Part shown: positions 17,359-28,093 of the stretch, in pieces | How positions within the stretch are numbered: the first letter of the stretch is position 1 | Layout: each line of letters starts with the position of its first letter | DNA from: Mycolicibacterium parafortuitum | GTDB lineage: Bacteria > Actinomycetota > Actinomycetes > Mycobacteriales > Mycobacteriaceae | Reading direction: 5' to 3' | Length of the DNA: 64,000 nt | NCBI RefSeq assembly: GCF_002086815.1 | Contig: NZ_MVID01000001.1 | Location: 434,001-498,000 of the forward strand | The notes under the pieces: model-generated | Told to the model about the DNA's origin: nothing | The model's input: the letters and a program-made list of their open reading frames with translations, nothing else | The model's database searches: none | Position numbers and translations under genes: made by a program

Positions 17359-18129
17359 GTGGCCACCAAACCCAAGAAGAACGCGCGTTACGACCTGAAG
17401 GCAGCGGACCGTAAGCGCAACCTGCTCATCCAGATCGGTCTGACCGCGGTCGTCGTGCTCTTCGCGGTCGCGTTGGTGCTCTACATCGTGGCCTCGGCCG
17501 ACGACAAGCCCACCGCCGGGGAGTCCCGCGGGATCCGGGTCGAGGCGGCCAGCGTGATCAAGAAAGAGGGCACCGACGAGCCCAAGGCGGTCCTGAGCAT
17601 GTACGAGGACTTCCTGTGCCCGCACTGCGGTGTGTTCGAGCAACAGTTCGGCCCCACCATCTCCAAGATGATCGACTCGGGTGCGATCGCCGCCGACTAC
17701 TACATGGTCGGCATCCTGGACCGCCCGCAGAACCAGAACTACCCGGCCCGTGCCGGTGGCGCCGCGTACTGCGTGGCCGATTCCTCCACCGACGCGTTCC
17801 GCCGCTTCCACGCGGCGCTGTACGCACAGCAGCCCAGCGAGACCGGCTCGGCCTACCCGGACAACGCCCGGCTGATCGAGATCGCCCGCCAGTCCGGCGT
17901 GGCCAACGACGAGGTCGCCGAGTGCATCAACAAGGGCACCTATGTCGACATGGTCGGCGGGCTGGCCAAGGCCACCGGCATCCAGTCCACCCCGTCGGTG
18001 CGGATCAACGGTGAGGACTACCAGTACTCCACGCCGGACGCGCTGGTCGCCAAGATCAAGGAGATCGTCGGCGACGTGCCCGGCCTCGAGGCCGCCCCGC
18101 CCGCACCCGCACCCGCGCCCGCGTCATGA
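17359..18129 (+). CDS. DsbA-like thioredoxin-fold membrane protein
   Basis: 256 aa. A cytoplasmic basic N-terminus, one TM helix (about 22-45), then an extracytoplasmic thioredoxin/DsbA domain with the redox motif CPHC (C87-C90) in YEDFLCPHCGVFEQ and the cis-proline strand QSTPSVRING. An Ala/Pro tail ends the protein. It should introduce or shuffle disulfides in exported proteins. Position matches Rv2969c. The GTG at 17359 gives an N-terminus like M. tuberculosis; another in-frame GTG at 17350 is possible. The stop overlaps the VKOR start as ATGA. Confidence 0.92.
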   Translation: MATKPKKNARYDLKAADRKRNLLIQIGLTAVVVLFAVALVLYIVASADDKPTAGESRGIRVEAASVIKKEGTDEPKAVLSMYEDFLCPHCGVFEQQFGPTISKMIDSGAIAADYYMVGILDRPQNQNYPARAGGAAYCVADSSTDAFRRFHAALYAQQPSETGSAYPDNARLIEIARQSGVANDEVAECINKGTYVDMVGGLAKATGIQSTPSVRINGEDYQYSTPDALVAKIKEIVGDVPGLEAAPPAPAPAPAS

Positions 18130-18761
18130 CCGCCACCGCGGCCGACTCGATCGAGCACACCGGTCCGTCGGACGGTGAGCCGACGGAGGTCGCGGTCGCC
18201 CGCAGCAGCGCGCTGTGGGTGCTCATCGCCGGGATCGCCGGGCTCGCCGCCGCGTTGACGCTGACGGTCGAGAAGATCGAACTGCTGATCAACCCGGACT
18301 ACGTGCCGTCCTGCAGCATCAACCCGGTGCTGTCCTGCGGCTCGGTGATGATCACCCCGCAGGCGTCGCTGTTCGGTTTCCCGAACCCGCTGATCGGCAT
18401 CGTCGCGTTCACCGTCGTGGTGGTGACCGGTGTGCTCGCCCTGGCCCGGGTGAACCTGCCGCGGTGGTACTGGGCCGGCCTGGCCGTCGGGACGCTGCTC
18501 GGCGCGGTGTTCGTGCACTGGTTGATCTTCCAGAGCCTGTATCGCATCGGCGCGCTGTGCCCGTACTGCATGGTGGTGTGGGCCGTGACGATCCCGCTGT
18601 TGGTGGTCACGGCCTCGATTGTGGCGGCCCCGCAGCGCAGCGGCAGCGCGGTGCTGCGCACCCTGCACACCTGGCGCTGGTCGCTGGTGACGCTGTGGTT
18701 CACCGCGGTGGTGTTGCTGATCCTCGAACGGTTCTGGAACTACTGGTCGACGCTTCTGTGA
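18126..18761 (+). CDS. Vitamin K epoxide reductase (VKOR) family protein
   Basis: Re-oxidises the periplasmic disulfide catalyst using menaquinone, replacing DsbB in actinobacteria. 211 aa, four to five TM helices, the loop cysteines C63 and C71 (PSCSINPVLSCGSV) and the active CPYC (C145-C148). The fourth helix runs WALVT...WFTAVVLLIL-like. Coupled to the DsbA-like gene by a 4-bp ATGA overlap, so the oxidase and its regenerating partner are made together. Equivalent to Rv2968c. Confidence 0.94.
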   Translation: MTATAADSIEHTGPSDGEPTEVAVARSSALWVLIAGIAGLAAALTLTVEKIELLINPDYVPSCSINPVLSCGSVMITPQASLFGFPNPLIGIVAFTVVVVTGVLALARVNLPRWYWAGLAVGTLLGAVFVHWLIFQSLYRIGALCPYCMVVWAVTIPLLVVTASIVAAPQRSGSAVLRTLHTWRWSLVTLWFTAVVLLILERFWNYWSTLL

Positions 18762-18842
18762 CCAACACTGCTCTGACGGCACGTGAACGCACCCGCGTGA
18801 TCACAGCGCTCAGTCCGGCGGTGTGAGAAAGACCAGCAAGGT

Positions 18843-18848
18843 TAAGGT
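18843..18848 (+). promoter_or_regulatory. -10 element (TAAGGT) for leaderless pyc
   Basis: TAAGGT ends five bases before the pyc GTG, in a 92-bp gap after the VKOR gene, predicting an independent leaderless transcript for pyruvate carboxylase. The AAGG it contains is too poorly placed to act as a convincing ribosome binding site. Confidence 0.5.
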
Positions 18849-18853
18849 GAACC

Positions 18854-21800
18854 GTGGCCGGTCGGATAACCAAAGTCCTCGTCGCCAACCGCGGTGAAAT
18901 CGCGATCCGTGCGTTCCGCGCGGCCTACGAGATGGACATCGCGACGGTGGCGGTCTACCCGTACGAGGACCGCAACTCGCTGCACCGTCTCAAGGCCGAC
19001 GAGTCGTATCAGATCGGCGACGTCGGTCATCCTGTGCGCGCCTACCTGTCGGTCGACGAGATCATGCGGGTCGCGCTGGAGGCCGGTGCCGACGCCGTGT
19101 ACCCCGGGTACGGCTTCCTGTCCGAGAACCCCGAGCTGGCGGCCGCGTGCGCGTCGGCGGGCATCACGTTCGTCGGGCCCAGTGCGCACGTCCTCGAGCT
19201 GACCGGCAACAAGGCGCGGGCGATCGCGGCGGCCCGTGCCGCGGGCCTGCCCGTGCTGGCGTCCTCCGCGCCGTCGGCGTCGGTCGACGAGCTCGTCGAG
19301 GCCGCCCGCGACATGGAGTTCCCCTTGTTCGTCAAGGCCGTCTCCGGCGGCGGCGGGCGCGGGATGCGGCGGGTGGAAGAGCGCGACGCGCTGGCCGAGG
19401 CCGTGGAAGCGGCCAGCCGTGAGGCCGAGTCGGCGTTCGGCGACCCGACCGTCTACCTCGAGCAGGCCGTCCTCAACCCGCGCCACATCGAGGTGCAGAT
19501 CCTCGCCGACTCCACCGGCAACGTGATGCACCTGTTCGAGCGGGACTGCAGCGTGCAGCGACGGCACCAGAAGGTCATCGAGCTCGCCCCGGCCCCGAAT
19601 CTTTCCGAGGACCTGCGGCAGCGGATCTGCGCCGACGCGGTCGCGTTCGCCCGTGAGATCGACTACACCTGCGCGGGCACCGTGGAGTTCCTTCTCGACG
19701 AACGCGGCCACCACGTATTCATCGAGTGCAACCCGCGCATCCAGGTCGAGCACACGGTCACCGAGGAGATCACCGACGTCGACCTGGTGGCCAGCCAGCT
19801 GCGCATCGCGTCGGGGGAGACGCTGGCCGATCTGGGACTGAGCCAGGACGATCTGGTCATCCGGGGTGCGGCCCTGCAGTGCCGGATCACCACCGAGGAT
19901 CCCGCCAACGGCTTCCGCCCGGACACCGGGCGGATCACCGCCTACCGCTCACCCGGCGGCGCCGGGATCCGCCTGGACGGCGGTGCCGTGCTCGGCGGTG
20001 AGATCGGTGCGCATTTCGACTCGATGCTGGTCAAACTCACCTGCCGCGGCCGCGATTTCGGCACCGCGGTGGCCAGGGCGCACCGGGCGCTGGCCGAGTT
20101 CCGGGTCCGCGGGGTCACGACCAACATCCCGTTCCTGCAGGCCGTCATCGACGATCCCGACTTCCGGGCCGGGAAGGTGACCACGTCGTTCATCGACCAG
20201 CGGCCCCACCTGCTCACCTCGTACACCCCCGCCGACCGCGGCACCAAGATCCTCAACTATCTGGCCGACGTCACGGTCAACCAGCCGCACGGCCCGCGCC
20301 CGTCGACGGTGTACCCGCAGGACAAACTGCCCCAGATCGACCTCAACACGATGCCGCCGCGCGGCAGCAAGCACCTGCTCTCCGAGGTCGGTCCAGAGGC
20401 GTTCGCCCGGTGGATGCGGGAGTCGAAGTCGGTGGGGGTCACCGACACCACCTTCCGCGACGCGCACCAGTCGCTGCTGGCGACCCGCATCAGGACGTCG
20501 GGCATGCTGATGGTCGCGCCCTACGTGGCACGGATGACCCCGCAGCTGCTCTCCATCGAATGTTGGGGTGGCGCAACCTATGACGTCGCGCTGCGGTTCC
20601 TCAAGGAGGACCCGTGGGAGCGGCTGGCCGCGCTGCGCGAGGCGGTCCCCAACATCTGCCTGCAGATGCTGCTGCGCGGCCGCAACACCGTCGGCTATAC
20701 GCCGTACCCGGAGTCGGTGACCCATGCGTTCGTGCAGGAGGCGACGGCCACCGGGATCGACATCTACCGGATCTTCGACGCGCTCAACAACGTCGACTCG
20801 ATGCGGCCCGCGATCGACGCGGTGCGCGAAACCGGTACGGCCGTCGCCGAAGTCGCGATGTCCTACACCGGGGACCTGTCGGATCCGGCGGAGAACCTCT
20901 ACACCCTCGACTACTACCTCAAGCTGGCCGAGCAGATCGTCGAGGCCGGTGCGCACGTGCTCGGCATCAAGGACATGGCGGGCCTGCTGCGCCCGCAGGC
21001 GGCGGCCACGCTCGTCGGTTCGCTGCGCAGCCGGTTCGACCTGCCGGTGCACGTACACACCCACGACACCCCCGGCGGGCAGCTCGCGACCTACCTGGCG
21101 GCCTGGCAGGCCGGCGCCAGTGCTGTCGACGGTGCCTCCTCACCGCTGGCCGGCACCACCAGCCAGCCCGCGCTGAGCTCGATCGTCGCCGCGACCGCGC
21201 ACACCGAGTTCGACACCGGACTGTCCCTCGGCGCGGTCTGCGACCTGGAGCCGTACTGGGAGGCGCTGCGAAAGGTCTACGCCCCCTTCGACGTCGCGGC
21301 GGCGGGCCCGACCACCCCGACGGGGCGGGTGTACCACCACGAGATCCCGGGCGGCCAGCTGTCGAATCTGCGCCAGCAGGCGATCGCGCTGGGACTCGGG
21401 GACCGCTTCGAGCAGATCGAGGCCAGTTACGCGGCCGCCGACCGGATCCTGGGCCGGTTGGTCAAGGTCACACCGTCGTCCAAGGTGGTCGGTGACCTCG
21501 CGCTGGCACTGGTCGGTGCCGGCGTGTCCGCCGACGAGTTCGCCGCCGACCCCGAGCGATTCGACATCCCCGATTCGGTGATCGGGTTCCTGCGCGGAGA
21601 ACTCGGCGACCCGCCCGGCGGCTGGCCGGAACCGCTGCGGTCCAAGGCGCTCGCCGGACGGGCGCCGGCCAAGCCGCAGGCCGACGTGTCCGCCGAGGAC
21701 GCCGACGCACTCGCCGAACCGGGCCCGAAACGGCAGGCGACGCTGAATCGGCTCCTTTTCCCCGGTCCCACAAAGGAATTCGAGGCGCACCGGGAGCAGT

Positions 21801-22300
21801 ACGGGGACACCTCGAGCCTGTCGGCCAACCAGTTCTTCTACGGGCTGCGCCACGGCGACGAACACCGGGTCACCCTTGAACGTGGTGTCGAGTTGCTGAT
21901 CGGGCTGGAGGCCGTCTCCGACGCCGACGAACGCGGGATGCGCACCGTGATGTGCATCCTCAACGGCCAGCTTCGTCCGGTGGTGGTCCGCGACCGCAGT
22001 GTGGCCAGCGATGTCCCCGCCGCCGAGAAGGCCGATCGCACCAACCCGGACCACGTCGCCGCACCGTTCGCCGGTGTCGTCACCGTCAACGTCGCCGCGG
22101 GGGACAAGGTCGAGTCCGGGCAGACCATCGCGACCATCGAGGCGATGAAGATGGAGGCGGCGATCACCGCCCCGAAGGCCGGCACCGTCGGCCGCGTCGC
22201 GGTCAGCGCCACCGCCCAGGTCGAGGGCGGAGACCTGCTCGCGGTGATCGGTTCGGGGGGCGCGGACGTCTCCGGCGACACGTCCGGGGAGTCGTCCTGA
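18854..22300 (+). CDS. pyc: Pyruvate carboxylase
   Basis: Biotin enzyme that carboxylates pyruvate to oxaloacetate. The 1148-aa single chain holds the biotin carboxylase ATP-grasp domain (about 1-450; [31 protein letters not shown]), the carboxyltransferase TIM barrel (about 530-810; [38 protein letters not shown]), and a C-terminal biotinyl domain with EAMKMEA (biotinyl-lysine K1099). A leaderless GTG start follows TAAGGT. rsmD begins inside its stop codon. Equivalent to Rv2967c. Confidence 0.97.
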   Translation: MAGRITKVLVANRGEIAIRAFRAAYEMDIATVAVYPYEDRNSLHRLKADESYQIGDVGHPVRAYLSVDEIMRVALEAGADAVYPGYGFLSENPELAAACASAGITFVGPSAHVLELTGNKARAIAAARAAGLPVLASSAPSASVDELVEAARDMEFPLFVKAVSGGGGRGMRRVEERDALAEAVEAASREAESAFGDPTVYLEQAVLNPRHIEVQILADSTGNVMHLFERDCSVQRRHQKVIELAPAPNLSEDLRQRICADAVAFAREIDYTCAGTVEFLLDERGHHVFIECNPRIQVEHTVTEEITDVDLVASQLRIASGETLADLGLSQDDLVIRGAALQCRITTEDPANGFRPDTGRITAYRSPGGAGIRLDGGAVLGGEIGAHFDSMLVKLTCRGRDFGTAVARAHRALAEFRVRGVTTNIPFLQAVIDDPDFRAGKVTTSFIDQRPHLLTSYTPADRGTKILNYLADVTVNQPHGPRPSTVYPQDKLPQIDLNTMPPRGSKHLLSEVGPEAFARWMRESKSVGVTDTTFRDAHQSLLATRIRTSGMLMVAPYVARMTPQLLSIECWGGATYDVALRFLKEDPWERLAALREAVPNICLQMLLRGRNTVGYTPYPESVTHAFVQEATATGIDIYRIFDALNNVDSMRPAIDAVRETGTAVAEVAMSYTGDLSDPAENLYTLDYYLKLAEQIVEAGAHVLGIKDMAGLLRPQAAATLVGSLRSRFDLPVHVHTHDTPGGQLATYLAAWQAGASAVDGASSPLAGTTSQPALSSIVAATAHTEFDTGLSLGAVCDLEPYWEALRKVYAPFDVAAAGPTTPTGRVYHHEIPGGQLSNLRQQAIALGLGDRFEQIEASYAAADRILGRLVKVTPSSKVVGDLALALVGAGVSADEFAADPERFDIPDSVIGFLRGELGDPPGGWPEPLRSKALAGRAPAKPQADVSAEDADALAEPGPKRQATLNRLLFPGPTKEFEAHREQYGDTSSLSANQFFYGLRHGDEHRVTLERGVELLIGLEAVSDADERGMRTVMCILNGQLRPVVVRDRSVASDVPAAEKADRTNPDHVAAPFAGVVTVNVAAGDKVESGQTIATIEAMKMEAAITAPKAGTVGRVAVSATAQVEGGDLLAVIGSGGADVSGDTSGESS

Positions 22301-22866
22301 CCCGGATCGTCGCGGGCGCTTTCGGGGGCCGCCGGATCACCGTGCCCCAGCAGAAGTCCGGCCTGGGCACCCGCCCGACCACCGATCGCGTGCGCGAAGC
22401 GCTGTTCAACCTGCTGGCCGCCCGCATCGACTTCACCGGCATCAGCGTCGTCGACCTGTTCGCCGGGTCCGGCGCGCTCGGCCTCGAGGCGCTGTCCCGC
22501 GGTGCCCGGTCGGTGCTGTTCGTCGAATCCGATCCGCGTGCCGTCGCGGTGATCGAACGCAACGTCGCCGAGTTGGGGGCGCGCGGTGCCACCGTACGTC
22601 GCGGCAGCGTCGCCACGGTGCTGGCCGGGGGTGCGTCGCGGCCCGTGGACCTGGTGCTCGCCGATCCGCCCTACGAGGTCGATTCGGCCCAGATCGCCGA
22701 GTTGATCGACACGCTGGGCAGCGCAGGGTGGACCGCGGCGGGCACTGTCGCGGTGGTGGAACGCCCCGCGTCAGCCCCCGAGATCGCGTGGCCGGACACG
22801 TGGTCGGCGTGGAAGCCGCGGCGGTACGGGGACACCCGGCTGGAGATGGCCACGGTCAGGGACTGA
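22297..22866 (+). CDS. rsmD: 16S rRNA (guanine(966)-N2)-methyltransferase RsmD, probable CTG start
   Basis: Methylates G966 of 16S rRNA. 189 aa with [18 protein letters not shown] loop [25 protein letters not shown] and catalytic LADPPYEV. No ATG, GTG or TTG fits the family N-terminus ([14 protein letters not shown], matching MTRI... in M. tuberculosis). The frame-appropriate codon is CTG at 22297-22299, overlapping the pyc stop as CTGA in place of the usual ATGA. CTG initiation coupled to pyc termination is my best reading. Its 3' end overlaps the convergent LuxR gene by 11 bp. Confidence 0.86.
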   Translation: MTRIVAGAFGGRRITVPQQKSGLGTRPTTDRVREALFNLLAARIDFTGISVVDLFAGSGALGLEALSRGARSVLFVESDPRAVAVIERNVAELGARGATVRRGSVATVLAGGASRPVDLVLADPPYEVDSAQIAELIDTLGSAGWTAAGTVAVVERPASAPEIAWPDTWSAWKPRRYGDTRLEMATVRD

Positions 22867-23947
22867 CCGATAGCAACAACCGCACCAGTTCGGCCTGACG
22901 GTGCGTGCCGGTCTTGTCGAAGACGTGCTGCAGATGGGTCTTCACCGTCGACACCGACAACGCCATCTCCTCGGCGATCGCACGCACCCCGTCGCCGCGC
23001 AGAACCCGGGCGGCCACAATCGCCTCGGCGCGGGTGAGCCCGAACAGCCGGCACAGCACCGACATCGCCGGCTCCGGGACACGTTCCGGGTCGAGGATCA
23101 CCATCAGTGCCCCCGGCGCCGTGTCGTCGCCACCGGCGGGCGGCACGATGTGCACCACATACGGCCGGCGACCCGACGGCCGTGGGCACAGCAGCGAGGT
23201 GCCGGCGGGGGCGGTGGCGCCGGTCAGGCCGTGGGCCTGGGCGAGCGCCCGGACCAACCGTTTGCCGGTGGCCGGGTCGGTGGCGGCGACGGCGCCGGCG
23301 CGCAGCTCAAGTCCGTCGTGCGCGCGCAAGATCGCCGAAGCGGCGCGATTCATCTGCACCACAGTTGAATTCGTGTCGACGGTGGCGATACCGTGCTCGA
23401 CACAGTCGATCATCATGTGCAGGGTTTCGCGGCTGACGGAGTGCGCGCGCAGGGACCGCTCGGTGCGTAGCGCCTGCTGCAGGTGCGGGATCAGGTTGGT
23501 GAGAAGCCTCGCGCGGTCGGGCGAGTCGAATTCCTCGGCCGCGCAATCCCCGGCGACGAGGAAGCTCGTCGTGCGATCCGCCCCGCAGAGCCGGACGAAT
23601 AGCCCGTCGTTGAGCCGGTGCGGGCGCATCCAGTCGGCGTCGAACTCCGAACGAGGCTGTAGCGCGATGAGCTCACGGCCACCGCGCACCAGACCGACCG
23701 GGCTGTGTTCCACGGCGGCCAGGACGTAGTCGATCTTGCGGTAGTAGCCCGCATACTCGGAAGCCGCGTCGCCGGAGAGATTGGCGCTCTTGACAGCGCG
23801 GATGCCGCCGTCGATCTCGATCAGCGCCGCGGCGAGACTGCCGAACACCGTGCGGATGTCGGCCATCGCATCACCCCAGGTTTCGGGTGCGGTGGCTGCG
23901 CCGTACACCCGCGACACCATGCGGGAGAAGTCCTCGATCGTGGCCAC
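22856..23947 (-). CDS. LuxR-type HTH transcriptional regulator
   Basis: 363 aa. The C-terminal 65 residues are a clear GerE/LuxR helix-turn-helix ([52 protein letters not shown]). The N-terminal ~290 residues (starting [20 protein letters not shown]) form an unrecognised sensor region with a PAS-like middle ([22 protein letters not shown]). GTG start. TAGAGT on the minus strand (23986-23981) is a plausible -10. It is divergent from a P450 gene, a likely target. The pair is absent between rsmD and coaD in M. tuberculosis. Confidence 0.88.
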   Translation of the reverse strand: MATIEDFSRMVSRVYGAATAPETWGDAMADIRTVFGSLAAALIEIDGGIRAVKSANLSGDAASEYAGYYRKIDYVLAAVEHSPVGLVRGGRELIALQPRSEFDADWMRPHRLNDGLFVRLCGADRTTSFLVAGDCAAEEFDSPDRARLLTNLIPHLQQALRTERSLRAHSVSRETLHMMIDCVEHGIATVDTNSTVVQMNRAASAILRAHDGLELRAGAVAATDPATGKRLVRALAQAHGLTGATAPAGTSLLCPRPSGRRPYVVHIVPPAGGDDTAPGALMVILDPERVPEPAMSVLCRLFGLTRAEAIVAARVLRGDGVRAIAEEMALSVSTVKTHLQHVFDKTGTHRQAELVRLLLSVSP

Positions 23948-24073
23948 GCAGAACCCCCCGGGACTGCTGATAGTGACTCGACTCTAAAACGTCTCGGCCG
24001 TTGCGGTGCCGAAAGCGCGATCTCAGCCGAACGGATGAGGATCGCGGCGCCTTCCGGGGGTTGGGTAGAGGCC

Positions 24074-25441
24074 ATGACCACCCTGCGAACGGGGGCGACG
24101 CCGGAGGTGAGGTCTCTGCCACCCGCGCCGCTGAACCCGCTGCCCCGTCGAGAACAGATCCGTGCTCTGCGCCGGTTCCACACCGGATGCGAGACGCTGC
24201 GTAATGCCGGCGGTCCGGTGACCCGGCTGCAGCTGGCGCCGCGCTGGCTGATGCCGCCGGTGGTCGTGGCGACCTCGCCGGGGGCCGTGCATGACGTCCT
24301 GAGCCGGCACGGCACGCTGGTGGACAAGACCGTCGTACACGCCGAGATGCGACATCTCATGGGGCGCAACCTCTTCGACCTCCAGCACGAGGACTGGACG
24401 CCGAGGCGCCGCGCACTGCAGCCGGTGTTCACGAAGAAGCGGGTCGAGGAGTTCTCCGGGCACATGGCCGCCGCCGCGGAGTCGGTCACCGACAGCTGGG
24501 CCGACGGTGCCGAGATCGACCTCGACACCGAGAGCCGCCGCCTCACACTGCGTGCGCTCGGGCGGGCGGTGCTCGGCGTCGACCTCGCCGAGCAGGCGTC
24601 GTCGATCGGTGCGCCGATGCAGATCGCGTTGTCGCACATCGCGGATCGCACCGGGGCCCCGGTCAAGCCGCCGCGGTGGTTCCCGACGCCTGCGCGGCAC
24701 CGGGCCCGTGCGGCGGCCGCCGAACTGCAGCGCATCGCTGACCGCATCGTGCGTGCCTGCCGGGCCGATGCCGGGCGGGACGCGCCCTTGGTGCGCGCGA
24801 TGATGGCCGCCGTCGACCCGCAGACCGGGGCGCCGCTGACCGATCGCGAGATCGCCGACGACCTGATCGCGTTCCTGATCGCCGGGCACGACACCACCGC
24901 GACGACGCTGGCCTATGCGCTGTGGCAGCTGGGCCGTCGTCCGGACCTGCATGAGAGGGTGCTGGCCGAGGTTGTCGCGGTGCGCGAGCGTGGCAGTCTC
25001 GGGCCCGCCGACGTGCCGGCACTCGGCTACACGGTGGCGGTGCTGCACGAGGCGTTGAGGTTGTGCCCGCCGGCGCCCGCCACCAGCCGGGAAGCGGTGT
25101 GCGACATCGACGTCGGGGGTCACCTCGTGGAGGCAGGCAGCATGCTCGTCGTCGGCATCTATGCGCTGCACCGCGATCCGCAGCTGTGGGCCGATCCGCT
25201 GACCTTCGACCCCGACCGCTTCACCGGGGGCAAGCGCCCGGACCGCTGGCAATATCTGCCGTTCGGTGCCGGTCCGCGGTCGTGCATCGGAGACCACTTC
25301 GCGATGCTCGAGGCCACCCTGGCGCTGGCGACCATCGTCAGGACGGTCGAAATCGTCTCCACGACAGCCGAGTTCCCGGTCGAGGTGCCGTTCACCGCGG
25401 TCGCGGCGGCCCCGGTCACCGCACGGGTGCGGCACCGCTGA
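24074..25441 (+). CDS. Cytochrome P450
   Basis: 455-aa heme monooxygenase. The I-helix oxygen motif AGHDTTATT (270-278), ExxR (E326-R329), the PERF-like DPDRFTGG and the heme loop [17 protein letters not shown] with axial C404 are all intact. The layout resembles class E-type bacterial P450s; substrate unknown. No ferredoxin or reductase adjoins it. The ATG at 24074 is chosen; an in-frame ATG at 24035 adds 13 residues. Divergent from the LuxR-type regulator across 126 bp. Confidence 0.93.
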   Translation: MTTLRTGATPEVRSLPPAPLNPLPRREQIRALRRFHTGCETLRNAGGPVTRLQLAPRWLMPPVVVATSPGAVHDVLSRHGTLVDKTVVHAEMRHLMGRNLFDLQHEDWTPRRRALQPVFTKKRVEEFSGHMAAAAESVTDSWADGAEIDLDTESRRLTLRALGRAVLGVDLAEQASSIGAPMQIALSHIADRTGAPVKPPRWFPTPARHRARAAAAELQRIADRIVRACRADAGRDAPLVRAMMAAVDPQTGAPLTDREIADDLIAFLIAGHDTTATTLAYALWQLGRRPDLHERVLAEVVAVRERGSLGPADVPALGYTVAVLHEALRLCPPAPATSREAVCDIDVGGHLVEAGSMLVVGIYALHRDPQLWADPLTFDPDRFTGGKRPDRWQYLPFGAGPRSCIGDHFAMLEATLALATIVRTVEIVSTTAEFPVEVPFTAVAAAPVTARVRHR

Positions 25442-25481
25442 TCCGCCTGGGCCGCGACCCGCCCTGCTACGGTCAGCTCTC

Positions 25482-25964
25482 ATGAGCGGAGCCGTGTGCC
25501 CGGGATCCTTCGATCCGGTGACCCTCGGTCACATCGACGTCTTCGAACGGGCGGCCGCCCAGTTCGACGAGGTCGTCGTCGCGGTGATGGTCAACCCGAA
25601 CAAGAAGGGCATGTTCACCCTCGACGAGCGGATCGCACTGATCGAGGAGTCGACCACCCACCTGTCCAACCTGCGCGTGGAGTCGGGGCGGGGTCTGATC
25701 GTCGACTTCGTCAAGGAGCGCCGGCTGACCGCGATCGTCAAGGGGCTGCGGACGGGCACCGACTTCGAATACGAACTGCAGATGGCGCAGATGAACAAGC
25801 ACGTCGCCGGCGTCGACACGTTCTTCGTGGCGACCACACCGCAGTACTCGTTCGTGTCCTCGTCGTTGGCCAAGGAGGTAGCGATGCTCGGCGGCGACGT
25901 GACGGCGCTGTTGCCGCCGGTGGTCAACGCGCGGTTGAAGGAGAAGCTGGCCGAACGCGGTTGA
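25482..25964 (+). CDS. coaD: Phosphopantetheine adenylyltransferase
   Basis: Penultimate enzyme of coenzyme A synthesis. 160 aa, with the nucleotidyltransferase motif [37 protein letters not shown] and the ISSTxR-like [25 protein letters not shown] at 25468-25473 lies eight bases before the ATG, so the mRNA may be (near-)leaderless. In M. tuberculosis this is kdtB/coaD, directly after rsmD; here the LuxR-P450 pair intervenes. Confidence 0.97.
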   Translation: MSGAVCPGSFDPVTLGHIDVFERAAAQFDEVVVAVMVNPNKKGMFTLDERIALIEESTTHLSNLRVESGRGLIVDFVKERRLTAIVKGLRTGTDFEYELQMAQMNKHVAGVDTFFVATTPQYSFVSSSLAKEVAMLGGDVTALLPPVVNARLKEKLAERG

Positions 25965-26053
25965 GCCGGACCCGCCGGGGTATCCCGGGGGACGACCGGC
26001 GCACAGCCCCTTCGCGCCGCCCGTCCACGACTCCCTACCCGGAGGTGCCGACC

Positions 26054-26620
26054 GTGCCGAAAACCTTTGTCCAATCCACCGACGACGTCGTCTCGTTCCT
26101 CAAGGATCAGCACAACCTGATCAAGGACATGTTCGACGACGTGCTCTACGCGACCGATCCGAAGGCGCGGGAGAAGGCGTTCACCGAACTGCGTCAGCTG
26201 CTCGCCGTGCACGAGACCGCCGAGGAGATGGTCGTGCATCCCCGCATCCGCCGCGAGGTCGACGAGGGCGGCGAGATCGCCGATGCGCTGCTGCACGAGG
26301 AGCACACCGCCAAGGAGCAGCTGGCCGCGCTGGAGGATCTCGACATCGCCTCCGACGAGTTCATCGAGGAGATCACCAAGTTCCGCGAGGTCGTGCTGGC
26401 CCACGCCGAGCACGAGGAGATCGACGAGTTCACCAAGCTGGCCCGCGAGGTCGACGCCGAGGATCTCAAACGGATGGCCGGTGCGGTGCAGGCGGCCGAG
26501 GCGATCGCCCCGACGCGGCCGCATCCCGGTGTGGAATCGGCGACGCTGAACTTCGCCGTCGGCCCGTTCGCGTCCATGCTGGACCGCGCCCGCGACGCGA
26601 TCGCCGCCGCCCTGCGCTGA
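26054..26620 (+). CDS. Hemerythrin-like HHE-domain protein
   Basis: 188-aa, helical, acidic protein with the diiron ligand pattern of HHE proteins: H20 (DQHNLIKDMF), H53/E57 (HETAEEMVVHPRI, plus H62), H81 and H84 (HEEHTAKEQ), H117 and H120 (HAEHEEIDEF). Probably binds O2, NO or peroxide-related ligands in the cytosol. It lies between coaD and sepIVA, where M. smegmatis also carries a hemerythrin-like gene linked to peroxide and erythromycin response. The GTG at 26054 follows CGGAGG by eight bases. Confidence 0.88.
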   Translation: MPKTFVQSTDDVVSFLKDQHNLIKDMFDDVLYATDPKAREKAFTELRQLLAVHETAEEMVVHPRIRREVDEGGEIADALLHEEHTAKEQLAALEDLDIASDEFIEEITKFREVVLAHAEHEEIDEFTKLAREVDAEDLKRMAGAVQAAEAIAPTRPHPGVESATLNFAVGPFASMLDRARDAIAAALR

Positions 26621-26732
26621 TTCCGCGCCTGATTCGTCGATTTTCGACGCGACACACCGGCGACGGAACACCAGTCACAGGCGTAACACCAGGCACACTG
26701 GTCACTAACAACTACGCCTGGAGGGTGTCGCC

Positions 26733-27470
26733 GTGTACCGAGTGTTCGAAGCTCTCGATGAGTTGGGTGCGATCGTCGAAGAAGCGCGCGGCGTGCCGAT
26801 GACGGCCGGATGCGTGGTGCCGCGCGGCGACGTCCTGGAGTTGATCGACGACATCAAGGACGCGATCCCGGGTGAGCTCGACGACGCCCAGGACGTGCTG
26901 GACGCGCGCGACACGCTGCTGCGCGAGGCCAAGGACCACGCCGAGTCGACCGTGTCCACGGCCAACGCCGAGGCCGACTCGATGGTCAACCACGCCAGGG
27001 CCGAGGCCGACCGGCTGCTGGCCGATGCGAAGGCCCAGGCCGACCGCATGGTCGCCGAGGCGCGCCAGCACAGCGAGCGGATGGTCGGTGAAGCCCGCGA
27101 AGAGGCCGCGCGCATCGCCGCGACGGCGAAACGGGAGTACGAGGCCAGCACCGGACGCGCCAAGTCCGAGGCCGACCGCTTGATCGAGAGCGGCAACCTG
27201 GCCTACGAGAAGGCCGTCCAGGAGGGCATCAAGGAACAGCAGCGCCTGGTGTCGCAGACCGAGGTCGTCGCGACCGCGACGGCCGAGGCCACCCGCATGA
27301 TCGACTCGGCGCACGCCGAGGCCGACCGGCTGCGCGGCGAATGCGACATCTACGTCGACAGCAAGCTCGCCGAGTTCGAGGACTTCCTCAACGGCACGCT
27401 GCGGTCGGTCGGGCGGGGCCGTCACCAGCTGCGGACCTCGGCCGGCACCCACGACTACGCCGCGCGGTAA
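26733..27470 (+). CDS. sepIVA: DivIVA-like septation protein SepIVA
   Basis: Essential mycobacterial cell-division and envelope-growth factor. 245 aa: a DivIVA-like N-terminus (MYRVFEALDELGAIVEEARGV...), then a long alanine-rich coiled coil (about 55-225) with repeated EADRL/EADSM heptads, ending in a short tail (LRTSAGTHDYAAR). Equivalent to Rv2927c. GTG start with GGAGGG seven bases upstream. It has its own 112-bp upstream gap, and DUF177 follows after 32 bp. Confidence 0.93.
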   Translation: MYRVFEALDELGAIVEEARGVPMTAGCVVPRGDVLELIDDIKDAIPGELDDAQDVLDARDTLLREAKDHAESTVSTANAEADSMVNHARAEADRLLADAKAQADRMVAEARQHSERMVGEAREEAARIAATAKREYEASTGRAKSEADRLIESGNLAYEKAVQEGIKEQQRLVSQTEVVATATAEATRMIDSAHAEADRLRGECDIYVDSKLAEFEDFLNGTLRSVGRGRHQLRTSAGTHDYAAR

Positions 27471-27490
27471 ACCACTCGCGGAGCTGACCG

Positions 27491-27496
27491 TACGAT
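27491..27496 (+). promoter_or_regulatory. -10 element (TACGAT) for leaderless DUF177 gene
   Basis: TACGAT, six bases, then the ATG of the DUF177 gene. This is the textbook spacing for a mycobacterial leaderless start; it would serve the whole DUF177-rnc-mutM operon. Confidence 0.6.
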
Positions 27497-27502
27497 ACGG
27501 AC

Positions 27503-28093
27503 ATGGCGACGCACGTTAGCGCGGCGGCGCACCGCTCGTCACGGTCGCCGCTCGTGATCGACATCTCTCGGCTCGGCCGGCGACCCGGCTCGATGATCAC
27601 CGTGGACACCACCGTGCCGAGCCCTCTGCGGATCGGCGTCGAACTGATCGCCGTCGAAGAGGGCGCACCATTGACGATGGACCTACGGCTGGAGTCGGTG
27701 TCCGAAGGCGTGCTCGTCACCGGGACGGTGTCGGCCCCGACTTCGGGGGAGTGCGCACGCTGCCTCAAACCGATCACCGGCGAGGTCGAGATCGACCTCA
27801 CCGAGCTGTTCGCCTACCCGGACAGCGCCACCGACGAGACCACCGAGGCCGACGAGGTTCCCCGGGTCGGCCATTACCGTGGTGCCGAGACCATCGACCT
27901 CGAGCAGACGGTGATCGACGCGATCGGGCTGGTGCTGCCGTTCTCACCGGTGTGCGGCCCGGATTGCCAGGGGCTGTGCCCCGACTGCGGGATCGCCCTG
28001 GCGGACGCCGAACCCGGGCACCATCACGAGAAGATCGACCCACGCTGGGCCAAATTGGCCGATTTCCGCGACGGCGGCGAGGACGACAAGTGA
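27503..28093 (+). CDS. DUF177 (YceD-like) protein
   Basis: 196 aa, with the YceD/DUF177 marks [42 protein letters not shown] and a C-terminal cysteine cluster ([14 protein letters not shown]) followed by RWAKLADF. The family is tied to 23S rRNA/ribosome assembly and is usually followed by rpmF (L32); here rnc follows instead, as in other mycobacteria (Rv2926c). Its stop overlaps the rnc start as GTGA. Confidence 0.92.
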   Translation: MATHVSAAAHRSSRSPLVIDISRLGRRPGSMITVDTTVPSPLRIGVELIAVEEGAPLTMDLRLESVSEGVLVTGTVSAPTSGECARCLKPITGEVEIDLTELFAYPDSATDETTEADEVPRVGHYRGAETIDLEQTVIDAIGLVLPFSPVCGPDCQGLCPDCGIALADAEPGHHHEKIDPRWAKLADFRDGGEDDK

